Origin: JAWLFY01 sp964462125
Lineage (GTDB): Bacteria > Planctomycetota > Planctomycetia > Pirellulales > Pirellulaceae
DNA: 26,545 bases
NCBI GenBank assembly: GCA_964462125.1
Contig: CAYWXT010000054.1
Coordinates: forward strand, 1-26,545
Direction: 5' to 3'
In this document: positions 23,132 to 26,545 of the stretch, piece after piece
Position numbering within the stretch: position 1 is the first letter of the stretch
How the letters are laid out: the number at the start of each line of letters is the position of its first letter
The notes under the pieces: model-generated
The model's database searches: none
The model's input: only the letters and a program-made list of their open reading frames with translations
Told to the model about the DNA's origin: nothing
Program-made: the position numbers and the translations under genes

Positions 23132-24172
23132 TCAGGGCGATTCGATCGAGACCGGTCCGGCGGATCGAACGGAGGCTTCGGCGGCCAGGCACATCGCGAC
23201 CGACCAGCGTCCATCGTCGGCGGTGCAGTGCAGCGGGACGCCGTGACGGTGGGCATCAACGAGCCTGGCGATCTGGTCCTCCAGTTCAAAAAGCTCCCCG
23301 GTCGGCTTTTCGATCGGCACCGTGGTGACCTCCTGGCCGTCGAAGGCGCGGAGGCTGAAGGTCGGGTGGCGGGTGCGGTCCATGGCGCCGCTCCAGGACG
23401 CCCACAGCGCCCCGCTGGTGCCGGTGACCTTGATCGTCTGGTGATGCTCGAACGCGCTCAGGGTTTGCGAAACTACCGCGTATGCCCCGCCGCTGAAGTG
23501 CATGATGGCGCTGAAGTTGTCCTGCAATTCGGGGTGCTCCGGCTGCCGCGAATTTCCCGTGGCGTAGATCCGCGAGGGGTCGCCTGCAGCCTGCAGGTAC
23601 CAGCGGGCGAGATCGAAAAAGTGGATCGGTTCTTCCAGGATCCAACTGCCGACGCGTGAAATGTCGTACCGCCAGCCGCGGGAGCCGAGCCGGTAGGGGT
23701 TCCGTGACAATTCGACCAAGGCGTACTGCGGGGTGCCGATGAAGCCGTCATCGATCATCTCCTTGACCTTGCCCCACATCGACGAGAGCCGCAGTTCATG
23801 CCCCACGGCGAACAGACGCTTGCGTTCCCGGGCCAAGCGGATCATGTCGTCACATTGCTGCAACGTGATCCCCATCGGCTTTTCGAGCAGCAGATGTTTG
23901 TCCGCCTGCAGGACCGCGGTCGCGACCTCATGGTGCAGATGACTGGGGACGACCACGTCGACGAAATCGAGCTCGTCGCGGCGGACCAGCTCGTGCACAT
24001 CGGTGGTCACCTGCGCATCGGGATATGCTTCGCGGGCCCGCGCTGCGGACGCATCGCTGTGGGTCGCGATCGCGGCCAGGGTCGCCCCGGTCGACTTCGT
24101 GATCGCATCCGCGTGATGCTGGCCCCAAGCCCCGAATCCGATCAATCCGAAGCGAACCGGTTGGTCATTCAT
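23132..24172 (-). CDS. Gfo/Idh/MocA family oxidoreductase
   Basis: 346 residues from the ATG at 24172, which has GAGGAG 10 bp upstream. The Rossmann nucleotide-binding loop is GFGAWG at 12-17, the catalytic EKP motif is at 97-99, and the substrate-domain segment SWILEEPIHFFDLARW gives E179, H183 and D186. In this family an Asp is usual where E179 stands; the PIHFFD variant is common in planctomycete paralogues. It is an NAD(P)-dependent sugar or polyol dehydrogenase in the cytoplasm, distinct from the 1805-2998 gene in length and motifs. It is divergent from an exported DUF1080 protein, a pairing often seen in planctomycete carbohydrate loci. The 224-bp divergent spacer should contain both promoters. 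Confidence 0.93.
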   Translation of the reverse strand: MNDQPVRFGLIGFGAWGQHHADAITKSTGATLAAIATHSDASAARAREAYPDAQVTTDVHELVRRDELDFVDVVVPSHLHHEVATAVLQADKHLLLEKPMGITLQQCDDMIRLARERKRLFAVGHELRLSSMWGKVKEMIDDGFIGTPQYALVELSRNPYRLGSRGWRYDISRVGSWILEEPIHFFDLARWYLQAAGDPSRIYATGNSRQPEHPELQDNFSAIMHFSGGAYAVVSQTLSAFEHHQTIKVTGTSGALWASWSGAMDRTRHPTFSLRAFDGQEVTTVPIEKPTGELFELEDQIARLVDAHRHGVPLHCTADDGRWSVAMCLAAEASVRSAGPVSIESP

Positions 24173-24396
24173 CCGTTGTCTTCTCCTCGTCCTCTGGTGA
24201 AACACCTGTGAAAATGCCGCGACAGTCTAACGCGATCTCGGCGGCGACTGGGACCCGCCCGGAGAGCCGCTTGGGCAAGAAACGCGACGCCGGGCCGGAG
24301 CCAGCGAGCGATCTTGGGTACACTTTTGGGTTCCGTTCTGCGAGCGGATCGCGTCCATCCACAATCTGGTCGTTTTACCCACACCGAGGTTATTTC

Positions 24397-25152
24397 ATGA
24401 GTTCGATCGTATCCCGCACGACGTACGGAATCTTTGCTTGTCTGATCTGTCTCGCTCCGCCGGCGTTGGGACAGGGCGAGCGGGAGGATGGTTTCCGCTC
24501 GCTGTTCAACGGCACCGACTTGAGTGGCTGGGTCGTCCCGGCGGGGGACGGCGGTCATTGGAAGGTGCTGGATGGCGTCATCGACTACGACGCGCGCTCG
24601 GAGGCAGAGGAAGACAAGAACCTCCGCACCGAAGAAGCCTTCGGCGATTTTATCCTCAAGATGGACTGGCGGATCAAAGAGACCAGCGGGCTGTACGACA
24701 TGCCGCTGGTGCTCAGCGACGGCAGCTACCTGAAAGATGCCGAGGGGAACCGGATCACGATGAAGATTCCCAACGCCGACTCGGGCGTCTTTCTCCGCGG
24801 CCACGGAAAAGCACAGCTGAACATTTGGTGTTGGACGACCGGGTCGGGGGAGATGTACGGGTATCGCAACAACCCCAACACGTCGGCGGAGCTGCGAGCC
24901 GCCGTGACGCCTCGGATCAACGCGGACAACCCGGTCGGGGAATGGAACCAGTTCGTGATCGTGTTGGTTGACGACCGCCTGACGGTGCTGCTCAACGACC
25001 ACCTGATTATCGAGGACGTCGCGCTGCCCGATTTGCCCGAGCGAGGCCCGATCGTCTTGCAGCATCACGGCGGACCCAGGGGGGACGGTACACTCAGCCC
25101 CGCCTCCAGTTTGGTCCAGTTCCGCAACCTGTGGATCAAGCCGCTCGACTGA
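24397..25152 (+). CDS. Exported DUF1080 (3-keto-disaccharide hydrolase) domain protein
   Basis: 251 residues from the ATG at 24397, with GAGG 7 bp upstream. A signal peptide (TTYGIFACLICLAPPALG) is followed by one DUF1080 domain: LFNGTDLSGW at 36-45, a GDFILKMDWRI strand, IPNADSGVFLRG, the WNQFVIVLVDDRLTVLLN segment, and the terminal FRNLWIKPLD. These laminin-G/concanavalin-like domains bind or cleave 3-keto-glycosides in the periplasm. The open frame extends upstream to 24208, but that part has no signal or SD support. It converges with the MFS transporter gene, with only 6 bp between stop codons. Confidence 0.9.
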   Translation: MSSIVSRTTYGIFACLICLAPPALGQGEREDGFRSLFNGTDLSGWVVPAGDGGHWKVLDGVIDYDARSEAEEDKNLRTEEAFGDFILKMDWRIKETSGLYDMPLVLSDGSYLKDAEGNRITMKIPNADSGVFLRGHGKAQLNIWCWTTGSGEMYGYRNNPNTSAELRAAVTPRINADNPVGEWNQFVIVLVDDRLTVLLNDHLIIEDVALPDLPERGPIVLQHHGGPRGDGTLSPASSLVQFRNLWIKPLD

Positions 25153-25158
25153 AGGCGG

Positions 25159-26544
25159 TCAATCCAGCAGCTCTCGGCCGCGGGTTTCCGGCAGCGTGGC
25201 GATGATCACGATGCCGACGAAAAAGAGCAGCGACAGCGCGGTCACCGCGGTGGGCAATTCCATCCCTTCCAGCGCCTTGAGCCAACCGGAAAAGAGCAGC
25301 ACCGGGACGGCGAGCAAGCGGCCTCCGTTGAAGCAAAAGCTCGTCCCGGTGGCGCGGATATGCGTCGGGAACAGCTCTGGGAAATAGATCGCATAGCCGG
25401 AGTGCATCCCGAGGGTAAAGAATCCGTAAAACGGCAAGGTCAGGAGCAGCTGGGTATAGCTCTGCGGGACAAAGCAGGTGATCGGAACAATGACCAGGGC
25501 GAGCGCATGAAAGCCGATGAAGGTCCGCTTGCGTCCGATGCGGGAGCAAAGCGGACCGAAGGAGAGCAGCCCGATGCCGCCTCCCGTTGCCTGGACGATG
25601 CCATAGGCGAACTTCGCCTTGCCACCGGCCTGCTCGGCGCTCATCCCGTCGGCCACAAGCCGTTCTTGCACCAGGTTTTGCCCCGCCACCGTGACCGCCC
25701 AAAACGTGCCCAAACCGACCGCGGCAAGCATCATCCCGCCGATCGCTCGCCACGCCCACTTTGGATTCAGGAGCAGGTCCCCGAAGCTTCCGAGTTTCTT
25801 CTCATCGGTCGTTTCCCGCTTCTTCTGCCAGCGTTCCGGCTCGCGGATGCTGATCCGCACCCAAACGACCAGCAGGGCAGGAAGGATCCCCAGCAGATAG
25901 GCGAACCTCCAGTTCGAGCCCACCAAGATTCCAGCCAAGGCGGCGAGCCAGGTTCCCAAGATACTCGTGGCGTGAAAGATCCCCGAGGCATGCGCCCGGG
26001 CGCGACTCGGAAAGACCTCCGCGACCAAACTGGCTGCCACCGCCCACTCGCCGCCAATCCCGAGGGAGACAAGGAACCGCAGCACCCCCACGGTGTAGAC
26101 GTCTTGGGCGAAATAGGTGGCACCGGAGAAGACCGAGTACATCAGGATCGTCAGGATCATGATCGGTTGGCGGCCGAATCGATCGGCCATCGATCCGAAC
26201 ATCAACCCGCCGATCGTCCCGCCAGCGAGAAAGACGGCGAGGAACGCATCCCCCCACCATTTGACCTCCGCCTCCTTGACCGCCGCCGCCTCCGCCGGAG
26301 GCAACGTCGCGTCCTCCTCAATCAACTCCCCCAGCAGATCGCCACGGGTGATGTTGAAGATTTGGCCTTCGTAAACATCGAAGACCCAACCGGCACAGGC
26401 GATGATCAACACCAACCACTGGTAGCGGGTCACCCCGGCGTACCACGGCCCCGAGTCCAACGGATTCTGGCCAGCCTCCGGGGGCGTTGGAACGTCGTCG
26501 CCGGGGGAGGGGCCAGCGGGGGTTGGGGGTTGCTGTGATGTCAT
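25159..26544 (-). CDS. MFS transporter (metabolite:H+ symporter type)
   Basis: 461 residues; the ATG at 26544 is one base from the window edge, so the start is visible but its ribosome binding site is not. After a proline-rich cytoplasmic tail there are 12 hydrophobic segments. MFS motif A is GSMADRFGRQP at 117-127, followed by LGIGGEWAVAASLVAEVFP and RARAHASGIF, typical of sugar, organic acid and sialic-acid-like MHS/SP transporters. An enlarged loop with acidic residues (about 70-95) separates the first two helices. The C-terminal half has the PELFPTHIRATGTSFCFNGGR signature. The substrate is unknown. Its place beside DUF1080 and Gfo/Idh/MocA genes suggests a carbohydrate derivative. Confidence 0.9.
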   Translation of the reverse strand: MTSQQPPTPAGPSPGDDVPTPPEAGQNPLDSGPWYAGVTRYQWLVLIIACAGWVFDVYEGQIFNITRGDLLGELIEEDATLPPAEAAAVKEAEVKWWGDAFLAVFLAGGTIGGLMFGSMADRFGRQPIMILTILMYSVFSGATYFAQDVYTVGVLRFLVSLGIGGEWAVAASLVAEVFPSRARAHASGIFHATSILGTWLAALAGILVGSNWRFAYLLGILPALLVVWVRISIREPERWQKKRETTDEKKLGSFGDLLLNPKWAWRAIGGMMLAAVGLGTFWAVTVAGQNLVQERLVADGMSAEQAGGKAKFAYGIVQATGGGIGLLSFGPLCSRIGRKRTFIGFHALALVIVPITCFVPQSYTQLLLTLPFYGFFTLGMHSGYAIYFPELFPTHIRATGTSFCFNGGRLLAVPVLLFSGWLKALEGMELPTAVTALSLLFFVGIVIIATLPETRGRELLD

Positions 26545-26545
26545 C

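Noticed and set aside
25360..26538. Plus-strand open frame of 392 codons opposite the MFS transporter
   Set aside because: Composition is Arg/Asp/Gln/His-rich without domains, typical of an antisense shadow of a membrane protein gene.

Overview
The window looks like a chromosomal segment of a GC-rich planctomycete, most likely Pirellulales (Rhodopirellula-like). This rests on family content recognised by eye, not on a search: planctomycete-type cytochrome c/DUF1549/DUF1553 and DUF1501 remnants, two Gfo/Idh/MocA oxidoreductases, a DUF1080 (3-keto-disaccharide hydrolase) protein, an EF-hand plus P-domain secreted protein, a secretin N-domain repeat protein, weak Shine-Dalgarno use and several GTG/TTG starts.

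Left part (1-9.4 kb), ordinary and intact. A partial OPT-family transporter, a phytanoyl-CoA dioxygenase-like Fe(II)/2OG enzyme and a Gfo/Idh/MocA oxidoreductase form a tight co-directional operon. A small IS110-like transposase tail lies just after it. On the minus strand, a large periplasmic secretin-N-domain repeat protein overlaps by 4 bp a secreted protein with seven EF-hands and a C-terminal P domain. Divergent from these are a small two-zinc-ribbon protein and a secreted protein of unknown function.

Middle part (9.4-22.2 kb), heavily rearranged. It opens with a collapsed DUF1549/DUF1553 plus DUF1501 locus, followed by an intact PTS-EIIA/SLC4-like bicarbonate transporter fusion. From about 13.4 kb to a tRNA-Ser(CGA) at 22.2 kb lies a graveyard: a secreted-protein/sigma-region-4 chimera, an inverted pair of small membrane-protein paralogues, a lipid kinase cut to its N-terminal half, several orphan fragments, an IS3-like OrfA stub, a frameshifted large exported protein, and a methyltransferase fragment ending in a pentapeptide repeat. 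One apparently intact gene, a cytochrome P450, sits inside it. A 10-bp match to the tRNA-Ser 3' end beside an intrinsic terminator at 13.4 kb raises the possibility that this stretch is an old island integrated at the tRNA gene.

Right part (22.2-26.5 kb), again ordinary. It holds a coupled pair of small hypothetical genes (one exported), a second Gfo/Idh/MocA oxidoreductase divergent from an exported DUF1080 protein, and a convergent MFS transporter. These last three could form a carbohydrate or keto-sugar uptake and degradation module.

I saw no CRISPR array, phage structural genes, toxin-antitoxin pair or recognisable defence system. The best candidates for something under-described are the EIIA-SLC4 fusion and the secretin-N/EF-hand-P-domain pair.
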